Shown: positions 1 through 6,671 of the stretch, in pieces
Position numbering within the stretch: the stretch's first letter is position 1
How the letters are laid out: every line of letters starts with the position of its first letter
Program-made: the position numbers and the translations under genes
DNA from: Saprospiraceae bacterium
Lineage (GTDB): Bacteria; Bacteroidota; Bacteroidia; Chitinophagales; Saprospiraceae
NCBI GenBank assembly: GCA_013002625.1
Contig: JABDJE010000163.1
Span: 1 to 9,471 of the forward strand
DNA: 9,471 bases
Reading direction: 5' to 3'
The notes under the pieces: generated by a model
Told to the model about the DNA's origin: nothing
Seen by the model: the letters and a program-made list of their open reading frames with translations, nothing else
Databases searched by the model: none

Positions 1-1
1 C

Positions 2-1768
2 CCCTTATTCGACAATGTTGAAGTTGTAAAATTCTTCAGCAATAAACCCTTTATCATCGAGCAAAGTCTTGATGGAAGTCTTACCGGTAAGGTTAAAGGA
101 TATCTCGAATACATGGCCTGCAATAACGAAGGCTGCCTGCCACCAACAGCTGTTGACTTTATTTTTGATTTGGATAATTTGACAGGTGAAGTCGCACCAC
201 CGCCTTCTTTTCCAGGAGACGATGAGGCTGGTGCCAATCCATTTGCGTCACAGGATTATGTGGACCAAAGAGTAGAAACAATCAGAGAAACCTACGAAAC
301 ACCATTGGGAGATTGCAAGGGCGGAGAAGAAAGTGGTGATCGATCCATGTGGATGTCATTCATCTTTGGATTCTTAGGTGGATTATTGGCCCTGCTTACA
401 CCATGCGTATTTCCAATGATTCCGCTTACTGTAAGTTTCTTTACCAAGGATACAAAGCGGAAGGGTTGGATGAATGGGCTAATTTATGCGGCTTCAATTA
501 TAGTTATCTATGTTGCACTGGGCCTACTGCTGACAGCAGTCTTTGGTCCGGAAGCTTTGAACAGGCTCTCGACAAACTGGATTGCCAATTCATTGTTCTT
601 TGTCATTTTCGTTGTATTTGCATTTTCGTTTTTCGGTTTTTATGAAATTACATTGCCAAGTTCATGGTCAACGAAGAGTGATAGTATGGCAGACAAAGGA
701 GGCATCATTGGTATCTTCTTTATGGCATTTACACTGGCCCTCGTATCGTTTTCATGTACGGGTCCAATTATTGGATCTGCAATAGTATCTGCAGCATCAA
801 ATGCCGTAGGACCCGCTGTGGTAATGCTTGGATTTGCAATTGCCTTAGCCTTGCCGTTTGGTTTATTTGCAGCATTCCCAGCCTGGTTAAATACTTTACC
901 ACAATCAGGAGGATGGATGAATTCAGTTAAAGTGGTATTGGGATTCCTTGAATTGGCACTGGCTTTTAAGTTTTTATCCGTTGCAGATATGACCAACCAT
1001 TGGGATTTCCTTAGATATGAATTATTCATGGTGATTTGGGTTATCATTTTTGGACTTATGGCCTTGTATCTATTTGGCGTTATAAAGTTCCCACACGACA
1101 GCCCGATGAAGAAGTTATCGATTCCAAGAGGCACCCTGGCTGTATTAACCGCCATCTTTACAGGTTATCTTGTTACGGGTTTCTTTACAAATGAAAAAAC
1201 AGGCAACTATAAAAGTCTATCATTAATGAGCGGACTTGCTCCTCCGGCACACTATAATTTTTTCAAACCACCAGCAGAAGTAGATAAAGACATCAAAGCA
1301 GAGTACCCATCCTATACAATGTGTGCGAACAATATACCGTGCTTTAAAGATTACTACGAAGGCATTGAATATGCTCAGAAAAACAATAAGCCGGTATTCC
1401 TAGATCACACTGGATATGGTTGTGTAAATTGTAGGAAGGTTGAAGAGCATATTTGGGTCAGAGATGAGATCAGAGATAAATTGATCGAAGACTTTGTCCT
1501 GGTCTCTTTATATGTGGATGATGACAAGAAGTTGGATGAAGTAAAAATATCACTCAGAGATAAAAGCTCAAAAATCAGAAATGTAGGAAACAAATGGGCT
1601 GACTTTCAGATTGTCAATTTTGAGCAGAATACGCAACCGCTATATGTGATGATGACTCCTGATGAACAGGTTATTGCTAAACCAAGAGGCTATAGACAAA
1701 ATGAAGGTGTCAAGGAGTATAATGAATACCTGGAATGTGGTCTTGAGACATTCGAGTCATTGAAATAA
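2..1768 (+). CDS. dsbD: Thiol:disulfide interchange protein DsbD (5' end outside window)
   Basis: DsbD-family inner-membrane reductase, which carries electrons from cytoplasmic thioredoxin to periplasmic thiols. The frame is open from base 2, and the first 37 codons already read as DsbD alpha-domain sequence (ending GKVKGYLEY). The ATG at 113 is therefore internal and the true start lies upstream. Numbering from that ATG: the alpha-domain cysteine pair is C3/C8, followed by CLPP. About eight membrane segments span residues 80-358. The two transmembrane cysteines are C98 (LTPCVFPMIP) and C215 (SFSCTGPII). A C-terminal thioredoxin-like domain starts near 412 with its CVNC active site at 437-440. 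All three redox pairs of the family are present. An extra pair, C404/C410, sits just before the thioredoxin domain. The gene probably heads an operon with the PhzF-like and TPR genes, since only 6 bases separate it from the next start. The promoter is outside the window. Confidence 0.93.
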   Translation, partial: PLFDNVEVVKFFSNKPFIIEQSLDGSLTGKVKGYLEYMACNNEGCLPPTAVDFIFDLDNLTGEVAPPPSFPGDDEAGANPFASQDYVDQRVETIRETYETPLGDCKGGEESGDRSMWMSFIFGFLGGLLALLTPCVFPMIPLTVSFFTKDTKRKGWMNGLIYAASIIVIYVALGLLLTAVFGPEALNRLSTNWIANSLFFVIFVVFAFSFFGFYEITLPSSWSTKSDSMADKGGIIGIFFMAFTLALVSFSCTGPIIGSAIVSAASNAVGPAVVMLGFAIALALPFGLFAAFPAWLNTLPQSGGWMNSVKVVLGFLELALAFKFLSVADMTNHWDFLRYELFMVIWVIIFGLMALYLFGVIKFPHDSPMKKLSIPRGTLAVLTAIFTGYLVTGFFTNEKTGNYKSLSLMSGLAPPAHYNFFKPPAEVDKDIKAEYPSYTMCANNIPCFKDYYEGIEYAQKNNKPVFLDHTGYGCVNCRKVEEHIWVRDEIRDKLIEDFVLVSLYVDDDKKLDEVKISLRDKSSKIRNVGNKWADFQIVNFEQNTQPLYVMMTPDEQVIAKPRGYRQNEGVKEYNEYLECGLETFESLK

Positions 1769-1774
1769 TATAAC

Positions 1775-2554
1775 ATGCTGCCCATATATCAAGTAGATGC
1801 TTTTACCGGACAACGCTTTAAAGGGAATCCCGCTGCAGTTTGTCCTTTAGATGGGTGGCTGGATGATAAAAAGCTCCAAGACATTGCCTCAGAAATCAAT
1901 TTATCTGAAACGGCTTTTATCGTAAAGAATGATGACGACAGTTACCATTTGCGATGGTTTACCCCCGCTAGGGAAGTCAGATTATGCGGACACGCCACAT
2001 TGGCTACAGCCCATGTTTTATTTCAGCATTTAAATTACGGTGGTGATAATTTGCGCTTTACTACAGAAAAGGCGGGAGAGTTATTGGTGGCTAAAAAAGA
2101 TGCGGAGTATCAGATGAATTTTCCGGTAGACAACTATCTTGAAGCAGATGTGCCTGACATTGAAAACATCATAGGGCAACAGGTCAAGGCAGTCTATCAG
2201 GGTACGGATGATTACATGGTAGTTTTAGATAATGAAGACGCTGTAAGACAGGCACAACCTGATATTCAAACAATTAAAGGACTACCCGTAAGGGCCTTGA
2301 TAATCACTGCAAAGGGAGACACAGTTGATTTTGTTTCCCGTGTATTTGTGCCCTCCTGTGGTATAGATGAGGACCCGGTGACGGGCTCTGCGCATACATT
2401 GATGACGCCCTATTGGGCAAAGGTATTTGATAAGAACAAATTATCAGCTAGACAAATTTCTAAAAGAAGTGGTGATCTTAAGTGTGAGTTGTTGGGGGAT
2501 AGAGTTCTAATTTCAGGACAAGCCATAACCGTTATTGAAGGAAGACTATTATGA
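1775..2554 (+). CDS. PhzF family isomerase/epimerase-like protein
   Basis: Complete 259-residue member of the PhzF/diaminopimelate-epimerase-fold family, within its usual length range. Visible motifs are GNPAAVC (17-23), the LSETAF segment with the catalytic-type glutamate at position 45, LCGHATLA (70-77) and DEDPVTGSAH (198-207). The two halves of the duplicated fold each contribute one glycine-rich loop. Cytosolic, as no signal peptide is seen. PhzF itself isomerises a phenazine precursor, but no phenazine genes are nearby and most family members have unknown substrates, so a phenazine role should not be assumed. The start at 1775 puts the family N-terminus (LPIYQVDAF) at the right place. 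No Shine-Dalgarno sequence is seen, as is common in Bacteroidota. Its stop overlaps the ATG of the TPR gene (ATGA), suggesting translational coupling in one operon. Confidence 0.92.
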   Translation: MLPIYQVDAFTGQRFKGNPAAVCPLDGWLDDKKLQDIASEINLSETAFIVKNDDDSYHLRWFTPAREVRLCGHATLATAHVLFQHLNYGGDNLRFTTEKAGELLVAKKDAEYQMNFPVDNYLEADVPDIENIIGQQVKAVYQGTDDYMVVLDNEDAVRQAQPDIQTIKGLPVRALIITAKGDTVDFVSRVFVPSCGIDEDPVTGSAHTLMTPYWAKVFDKNKLSARQISKRSGDLKCELLGDRVLISGQAITVIEGRLL

Positions 2555-3573
2555 AAATACTCGAGATAAAAAGAATATTATTATTTCCTATAGCTGTATT
2601 CTGTTTGATGTGGCTTGTAGCATGTAATGAAGGACAAAAACAATCTAACCAGAATGATGGTCTCGAACCGGCGCTCAGTCAATTGAACCAGGGCATAGCC
2701 ATAGACAGCACGGATCATACCCTTTATTTTGCAAGAGGCGAGTGGTATTATAAACAGCAAGAGTATGAGTTGGCGATTAACGATTTAGAACGTGCCATTG
2801 ACCTGGACCCTAACATTCCGGAATACTATCATTTGTTGTCGGACACCTACATGGATAATTACCGATCTAAGGAGGCAATGGAAGTTATGGTAAAAGCGGG
2901 TGATCAATTTGGTGAACGTATTCCAACATTACTGAAGTTATCAGAGACGCAGTACATTCTCAAACAATACGAACCATCTTTGTTCACAGTGGCTAAAATT
3001 CTGACTATAGACAATGAACATCCTGAAGCATATTTCATGATGGGCCTTAATTTTAGGGCATTGGATGAAGTTGAAAAAGCGATAAATGCATTTCAAACCG
3101 CCACTGAATTAAACCCTGAATTGGTGGATGCTTGGCTCATCCTGGGCAAGTTGTTCGAGAACAGAAACAATGATCTGGCATTGCAATACTATGAAGCGGC
3201 TATCAATGTGAATCCCGATATGCCAGAGACATGGCATTCCAAAGCATTCTTTTTGCAAAACAATGGACGTATAGAAGATGCAATTGAAGTGTACAGACAG
3301 ATCAACACTATTGACCGATATTATATGGACGCCTACCTTAATGCAGGCATTCTCTATCTTGAAATCGATTCCTTGCAACCAGCTTACGAGCAGTTCAACA
3401 TCATGATTAATTTGAAAAGTCAAAACTTCATCGGGCACTACTACAGAGGTATTGTCAATGAAGCTATGGGCAATATTGAAGCAGCTAAAACCGACTTTCA
3501 AAATACGCTAAACCTCAAGCCGGATTATGCTAAAGCTCAAATAGCATTGAAGCGGTTGGAGAGTGAAGGTTAA
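2551..3573 (+). CDS. TPR-repeat lipoprotein
   Basis: 340-residue predicted lipoprotein. The N-terminus has a basic/hydrophobic signal ending in the lipobox LVAC, with lipidated cysteine C25, followed by a short polar linker (26-45). The rest is almost entirely tetratricopeptide repeats. I count about eight 34-residue units between residues 56 and 326, with conserved A/G-Y and final-proline positions such as AIDLDPN, ATELNPE and NLKPDY. TPR arrays are protein-protein interaction scaffolds, so a role in an envelope complex is reasonable but the partner is unknown. Translation starts within the PhzF stop region (ATGA overlap of 4 bases). Its stop codon overlaps that of the convergent gene by the shared TTAA at 3570-3573, leaving no space for an ordinary intergenic terminator. 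No specific orthologue is recognised. Confidence 0.88.
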   Translation: MKILEIKRILLFPIAVFCLMWLVACNEGQKQSNQNDGLEPALSQLNQGIAIDSTDHTLYFARGEWYYKQQEYELAINDLERAIDLDPNIPEYYHLLSDTYMDNYRSKEAMEVMVKAGDQFGERIPTLLKLSETQYILKQYEPSLFTVAKILTIDNEHPEAYFMMGLNFRALDEVEKAINAFQTATELNPELVDAWLILGKLFENRNNDLALQYYEAAINVNPDMPETWHSKAFFLQNNGRIEDAIEVYRQINTIDRYYMDAYLNAGILYLEIDSLQPAYEQFNIMINLKSQNFIGHYYRGIVNEAMGNIEAAKTDFQNTLNLKPDYAKAQIALKRLESEG

Positions 3574-4370
3574 ACCTTTATCAGTTTTTTGACCACAACC
3601 CCATCAGGATAATTTATACGGATTAGATAGATGCCGCTTGATATATTCGAAAGGGATATTTCAGAATTATTTGATTGAAATATTCCTTGCCCATTGAAAT
3701 CCAAAATTTCAATATTAATAAAATCCATTCTCCCGCTTATATGTATAAGCTCATTTGCTGGATTGGGATATACATTAACCTGGTTTGCCCAATCGAAGGC
3801 GTTCAAAGAAGATGTCATTTTTTCAGGGATATGTAATTGTGTGGTGTCAGCACCATCACCTGAAGAGGTATTGTTCCCATTCACCGCATTCCCGGCAGCA
3901 TAAAAACCAACATCACCAGTGCCGCTTTCCGGCGCTGACCAGTCAAGAATTATTGTATCGTTCAAAAGCCTCTGACTATGTTCTACATACTGTCGGTTGA
4001 ATAAATTGATTTCATGGGTTCCAGGTGGCAGATTAGAAAAATTATTAATGGCGGTATTGTCCTCATCTTTGAGTGCCACCATTTGAAAACCAAATCCTGC
4101 AGGCAAACCAGAGTGGTCAATAATCAATTGAACTTTATAACTTTCGCCAGGTGTGTATTCATCTACACTAATGCCTTCTTCATTAATAAGACTTAATTGT
4201 AGCTCAGGATCAAAATTTCCAGAAAAATGACAACCAAAAGAACCACAATATTGTCCAGATTCACCGGGAGCTGTTGTGGCAGGTCCGGCCGCTTTACCGC
4301 GTCCTATTCTATTTGAAGTGAAGAGGATTAAACTGCATAGTATTAAGCTGAAGGTGGATAATCGTTTCAT
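3570..4370 (-). CDS. Secreted Reeler-like (choice-of-anchor V type) protein with T9SS type A sorting domain
   Basis: 266-residue predicted secreted protein. Residues 1 to about 27 form a signal peptide (MKRLS then a hydrophobic stretch). Residues 28-185 resemble the choice-of-anchor V / Reeler-like domain: an APGES segment, a cysteine-histidine motif C42-x4-C47-H48, YTPGESYKV (72-80), GFGFQMVAL (92-100), and a strand-rich end containing GDVGFYAAGNAVNGN. From about 198 a type IX secretion type A sorting domain follows, with VYPNPA (200-205), ILDFNGQ, SGIYLIRI and a terminal KKLIKV. The protein should cross the outer membrane by T9SS and be cleaved and attached or released. The C-H motif recalls a heme-binding or disulfide site, but CX4CH is not the canonical CXXCH, so heme binding is only a possibility. 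Substrate and role are unknown. Confidence 0.85.
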   Translation of the reverse strand: MKRLSTFSLILCSLILFTSNRIGRGKAAGPATTAPGESGQYCGSFGCHFSGNFDPELQLSLINEEGISVDEYTPGESYKVQLIIDHSGLPAGFGFQMVALKDEDNTAINNFSNLPPGTHEINLFNRQYVEHSQRLLNDTIILDWSAPESGTGDVGFYAAGNAVNGNNTSSGDGADTTQLHIPEKMTSSLNAFDWANQVNVYPNPANELIHISGRMDFINIEILDFNGQGIFQSNNSEISLSNISSGIYLIRINYPDGVVVKKLIKV

Positions 4371-4450
4371 GTATAATTATTAGTAGACCTGAAAATATAT
4401 AAAATCATTGTACACACATGTAAGAGTGAAGACAAGAATATGTACTCTAG

Positions 4451-4494
4451 TTTTCGAAATTAATGCGGATTTTATCGAAAAGCCCCACATTAAT
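4451..4494. repeat. Two interleaved inverted repeats upstream of the ABC exporter
   Basis: Repeat A is TTTTCGA (4451-4457) with TCGAAAA (4475-4481), a perfect 7-base pair with a 17-base spacer. Repeat B is ATTAATGCGG (4459-4468) with CCACATTAAT (4485-4494), matching at 9 of 10 positions with a 16-base spacer. The left arm of B lies inside the spacer of A while its right arm lies outside, so the two are interleaved. They end 13 bases before the TAnnTTTG element, where a regulator could bind. Function is inferred from position only. Confidence 0.45.
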
Positions 4495-4507
4495 AAATTC
4501 CTAAAGA

Positions 4508-4515
4508 TATCTTTG
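4508..4515 (+). promoter_or_regulatory. Bacteroidota -7 promoter element (TATCTTTG)
   Basis: Perfect match to the Bacteroidota sigma-ABfr -7 consensus TAnnTTTG. It ends only 4 bases before the ATG at 4520. Since transcription in this group starts a few bases after the element, the transcript would begin at or beside the start codon, giving a leaderless mRNA. No TTTG -33 box is seen about 19-21 bases upstream, which lowers confidence. Confidence 0.55.
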
Positions 4516-4519
4516 CATA

Positions 4520-6319
4520 ATGTTGAGGCGACGACAAGAAGATAAAAATGAAAAGGTCAAACTGACCAAGGAGAGCATTCGTGATGCTTTGAAAATATTT
4601 AATTACATCAAGCCTTATAAGTGGCAGTTTATTGGTGCATTGGTCCTTTTATTTCTATCGAACCTGACCTTTATGTCGATTCCACTATTTATAGGATTAA
4701 TGGTGGATATTGCGCTAGGGGCCTCCGATCTTGACTTTACCATTGAAGATGTAGGCTTATTGCTTGTGATTATTCTTGTCTTGCAAGGTGTCTTTGGCTA
4801 TATAAGAATTATTCTCAATGCTATTGTGAGTGAAAAAGGAATTGCGGATGTCAGAAAAGATCTATACAGTAAGATCATCAGCCTGCCTTATGACTTTTTT
4901 GAAGAAAACAAGACGGGGGATCTAATCAGTCGTATTACAGGAGATGTCAGCAAGTTATATTCTGTATTCTCCGTCACGTTAGGTGAATTTTTCAGGCAGA
5001 TTATCACATTATTGATCGGACTCACCTTTCTAATTGTAATGGCTCCCAAGTTATCCCTTGTTATGTTGATGACTATTCCGGCGGTGGTTATATTAGCGAT
5101 CTTATTTGCGAGAGTCATTAGAAAATTATCAAAGCAACGGCAGGATGAATTGGCAGATTCCAATTCTCTTATCGGTGAAGCTATACAATCCATCCAGGTC
5201 GTAAAAGCTTTCGCAAATGAGGTCTTCGAAAATCTGAAATATAAGACCTCCATAACAAAGGTTGTAACGACTTCATTAAAATATGCAAGAGCACGCGCCT
5301 TGTTTGCACTCTTCATTATAACCATCTTTTTCGGTGCCATTTGCTTTATCATTTATATGGGAGCCCGCATGGTACAAGATGGAACTATGTCGGTGGGTGT
5401 GTTGCTGTCATTTGTTACCTATACATCTTTAATAGGTGGAGCGATTGCAGGTTTGGCTAACTTTTCTTCTGAGCTTCTGGGTGCAATTGGTGCGACTGAC
5501 CGCGTCAGACAAATATTGGATCGCGTACCTGAAGTCGTATTTAGTAAGAATGGGCAAAATGCAATTCAAAAAATTAAATTTTCAGGGCCCATTGAATTTT
5601 CGAATGTGCATTTCACCTATCCAACAAGACCGGATATTCAGATTCTTAAAGGATTCAATATGAAGATCGAAAAAGGTCAGAAAGTAGCCCTGGTTGGACC
5701 AAGTGGAGTTGGCAAATCAACGATCATTCAATTGCTGCTCCGATTTTATAATATTGCTGATGGACAAATTACCATAGGCAATTCTTCTATTTATGACTAT
5801 GAGATCCGATCTTACAGGAGCAATATTGCAATCGTTCCCCAGGAAGTTATTTTATTCGGAGGCACGATCAGGGAGAATATACTTTATGGTCAGACAGATG
5901 CCAGCGAAGACAAAGTGATTGAAGCGGCTAAAAAATCCAATTCATGGGAGTTTATCGAATCTTTCCCGGAAGGATTGGAAACCATTATCGGTGAACGCGG
6001 AATAAAACTGTCTGGTGGACAAAGACAACGTATAGCTATAGCACGCGCCATTTTGAAAGATCCAGATATTCTCTTATTGGATGAAGCTACTTCTTCATTA
6101 GATTCCGAATCTGAAAAAGTAGTGCAAGATGCACTCAGAACGCTTATGGAAAATCGCACTTCAATTATAATTGCCCACAGGTTAAGTACGATTACAGATG
6201 TAGATCAAATCTTTGTAATGCAGGATGGCAAAATCGTAGAATCGGGAACACATCCTGAATTAATGGAAATGAAATCGCTGTATTTCAAGCAAGCTTCTCT
6301 TGGAAATTTATTCGAATAA
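4520..6319 (+). CDS. ABC exporter, fused permease/ATPase half-transporter (MsbA/ABCB-like)
   Basis: Complete 599-residue half-transporter, expected to act as a homodimer in the inner membrane. The N-terminal transmembrane domain (about 30-325) has six helices, with clear hydrophobic segments near 36-62, 78-100, 158-200 and 260-312. The C-terminal nucleotide-binding domain (about 358-599) has every key motif: A-loop FTYPTRPD with Y367, Walker A GPSGVGKST (393-401), Q-loop Q441, signature LSGGQ (497-501), Walker B ILLLDE (517-522) with catalytic E522, D-loop SSLD (525-528) and H-loop H553. It should therefore be an active ATPase. The family moves lipids, drugs or peptides outward. The substrate cannot be read from sequence, although a lipid-flippase role is common for such proteins in Bacteroidota. 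The start at 4520 gives a short basic N-terminus before KESIRDALKIF and no other in-frame ATG lies nearby. It stands alone, with its own predicted promoter. Confidence 0.93.
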   Translation: MLRRRQEDKNEKVKLTKESIRDALKIFNYIKPYKWQFIGALVLLFLSNLTFMSIPLFIGLMVDIALGASDLDFTIEDVGLLLVIILVLQGVFGYIRIILNAIVSEKGIADVRKDLYSKIISLPYDFFEENKTGDLISRITGDVSKLYSVFSVTLGEFFRQIITLLIGLTFLIVMAPKLSLVMLMTIPAVVILAILFARVIRKLSKQRQDELADSNSLIGEAIQSIQVVKAFANEVFENLKYKTSITKVVTTSLKYARARALFALFIITIFFGAICFIIYMGARMVQDGTMSVGVLLSFVTYTSLIGGAIAGLANFSSELLGAIGATDRVRQILDRVPEVVFSKNGQNAIQKIKFSGPIEFSNVHFTYPTRPDIQILKGFNMKIEKGQKVALVGPSGVGKSTIIQLLLRFYNIADGQITIGNSSIYDYEIRSYRSNIAIVPQEVILFGGTIRENILYGQTDASEDKVIEAAKKSNSWEFIESFPEGLETIIGERGIKLSGGQRQRIAIARAILKDPDILLLDEATSSLDSESEKVVQDALRTLMENRTSIIIAHRLSTITDVDQIFVMQDGKIVESGTHPELMEMKSLYFKQASLGNLFE

Positions 6320-6342
6320 TTAAAAAAAAAGCATAAAACACA

Positions 6343-6373
6343 TTTGAATATCTTTAATATGTTTTTATATTTG
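6343..6373 (+). promoter_or_regulatory. Bacteroidota-type promoter (TTTG-N19-TATATTTG)
   Basis: A TTTG -33 box at 6343-6346 is followed after 19 bases by TATATTTG at 6366-6373, a perfect TAnnTTTG -7 element. Both the sequence and the spacing fit the Bacteroides-type consensus. Transcription would start near 6378-6381, about 290 bases before the ATG at 6672. It most likely drives the giant secreted protein, the only gene downstream. Confidence 0.7.
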
Positions 6374-6441
6374 TCTTTAGATAATTACCACCTACCTAAT
6401 AGAATCTAATCTATTTTTTTCAGAGTCAAAGTATTCTTCAA

Positions 6442-6475
6442 TCTGTAATCAGTAGCTAACGAATTGATTTACAGA
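6442..6475 (+). promoter_or_regulatory. Leader hairpin candidate 1
   Basis: TCTGTAATCA (6442-6451) pairs with TGATTTACAGA (6465-6475), giving 10 base pairs with one bulged base and a 13-base loop. The loop contains one copy of the repeated GCTAACGAAT. An outer AGAGT/ACTCT pair (6422-6426 with 6475-6479) could extend it across an internal loop, sharing base 6475. It is not followed by a T-run, so it is not a terminator; a leader RNA structure is the natural reading. Confidence 0.4.
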
Positions 6476-6528
6476 CTCTTTTGGAAGAACACTTTCAACA
6501 ATTCTCTCTCAAACCGTATCAAGCTTTC

Positions 6529-6543
6529 AGCGCTCGTAGCGCT
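6529..6543 (+). promoter_or_regulatory. Leader hairpin candidate 2 (AGCGC/GCGCT)
   Basis: AGCGC (6529-6533), loop TCGTA, GCGCT (6539-6543): a short GC-rich perfect stem standing out in an AT-rich leader. It is followed by a T-rich but interrupted stretch. Could be an RNA structure or a weak pause site. Confidence 0.35.
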
Positions 6544-6596
6544 ATTTGTTTGTTACATTTTTCTGTTGCGTACTTCTGATAAAAAATAGGAAAGGC

Positions 6597-6624
6597 GGTT
6601 TTAAAACCAAGTAGTGCGGGTTTT
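6597..6624 (+). promoter_or_regulatory. Leader hairpin candidate 3 / attenuator-like element
   Basis: GGTTTTAAAACC (6597-6608) is a perfect 12-base palindrome. Its right half, AAAACC (6603-6608), can also pair with GGTTTT (6619-6624) across a 10-base loop, and the run of T continues to 6626. This hairpin-plus-T arrangement 45 bases before the start codon looks like a weak intrinsic terminator or attenuator. The stem is only 6 pairs and mostly A-T, so confidence is low. Confidence 0.35.
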
Positions 6625-6658
6625 TTAACGGCTGTGAAGAATTTTTTTGCTAACGAAT

Positions 6659-6665
6659 AAGGAAA
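6659..6665 (+). promoter_or_regulatory. Shine-Dalgarno-like site for the giant secreted protein
   Basis: AAGGAAA, with its AAGGA core ending 8 bases before the ATG at 6672. This is the only clear purine-rich ribosome binding site before a gene in this window, and it supports 6672 as the start together with the signal peptide that follows. Confidence 0.55.
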
Positions 6666-6671
6666 CGTAAC

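Larger units (their letters stand above)
4371..4519. other. Divergent intergenic region
   Basis: 149 AT-rich bases between two divergent starts. The right half holds two interleaved inverted repeats and the promoter element listed separately. For the leftward gene, the best candidate is AAAATATA at 4392-4399, which reads TATATTTT on the minus strand. It differs by one base from TAnnTTTG and no convincing TTTG box lies upstream of it, so I do not call a promoter there. No open reading frame of interest. Confidence 0.6.
6320..6671 (+). other. 352-base non-coding region: promoter and long leader of the giant secreted protein
   Basis: Between the ABC exporter stop and the ATG at 6672 there is no credible gene, only reading frames of a few codons. 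It begins with an A-run (6322-6330) and a weak AT-only imperfect stem (6335-6343 with 6357-6365, 8 of 9 pairs) that is not a convincing terminator. It then holds a strong promoter match and about 290 bases of predicted leader with several inverted repeats (listed separately). The 10-mer GCTAACGAAT occurs twice (6455-6464 and 6649-6658). No known riboswitch class is recognised. Confidence 0.7.

Noticed and set aside
113..115. ATG at 113 as the start of DsbD
   Set aside because: The frame is open upstream to base 2 and encodes DsbD alpha-domain sequence, and starting here would cut that domain just before its cysteine pair.
640..1155. 171-codon minus-strand open frame inside the DsbD gene
   Set aside because: It lies wholly antisense to the conserved membrane domain of DsbD, and its translation has no recognisable domain. 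A shadow of the real gene.
1775..2554. Phenazine biosynthesis role for the PhzF-like gene
   Set aside because: No other phenazine genes in the window, and most PhzF-fold proteins act elsewhere; only the fold family is supported.
4888..5352. 154-codon minus-strand open frame inside the ABC exporter
   Set aside because: Antisense to the well-conserved transmembrane domain; no family features or start signal.
6308..6319. TTATTCGAATAA palindrome at the end of the ABC exporter gene, followed by an A-run
   Set aside because: Perfect 12-base palindrome, but as a hairpin it has only four A-T pairs, and the run after it is A, not T, so it is not a + strand terminator. Probably chance in AT-rich DNA.
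6335..6365. Imperfect AT-rich stem (8 of 9 pairs) as terminator of the ABC exporter
   Set aside because: Nearly all A-T pairs with a 13-base loop, and it overlaps the stronger promoter match; too weak to call.
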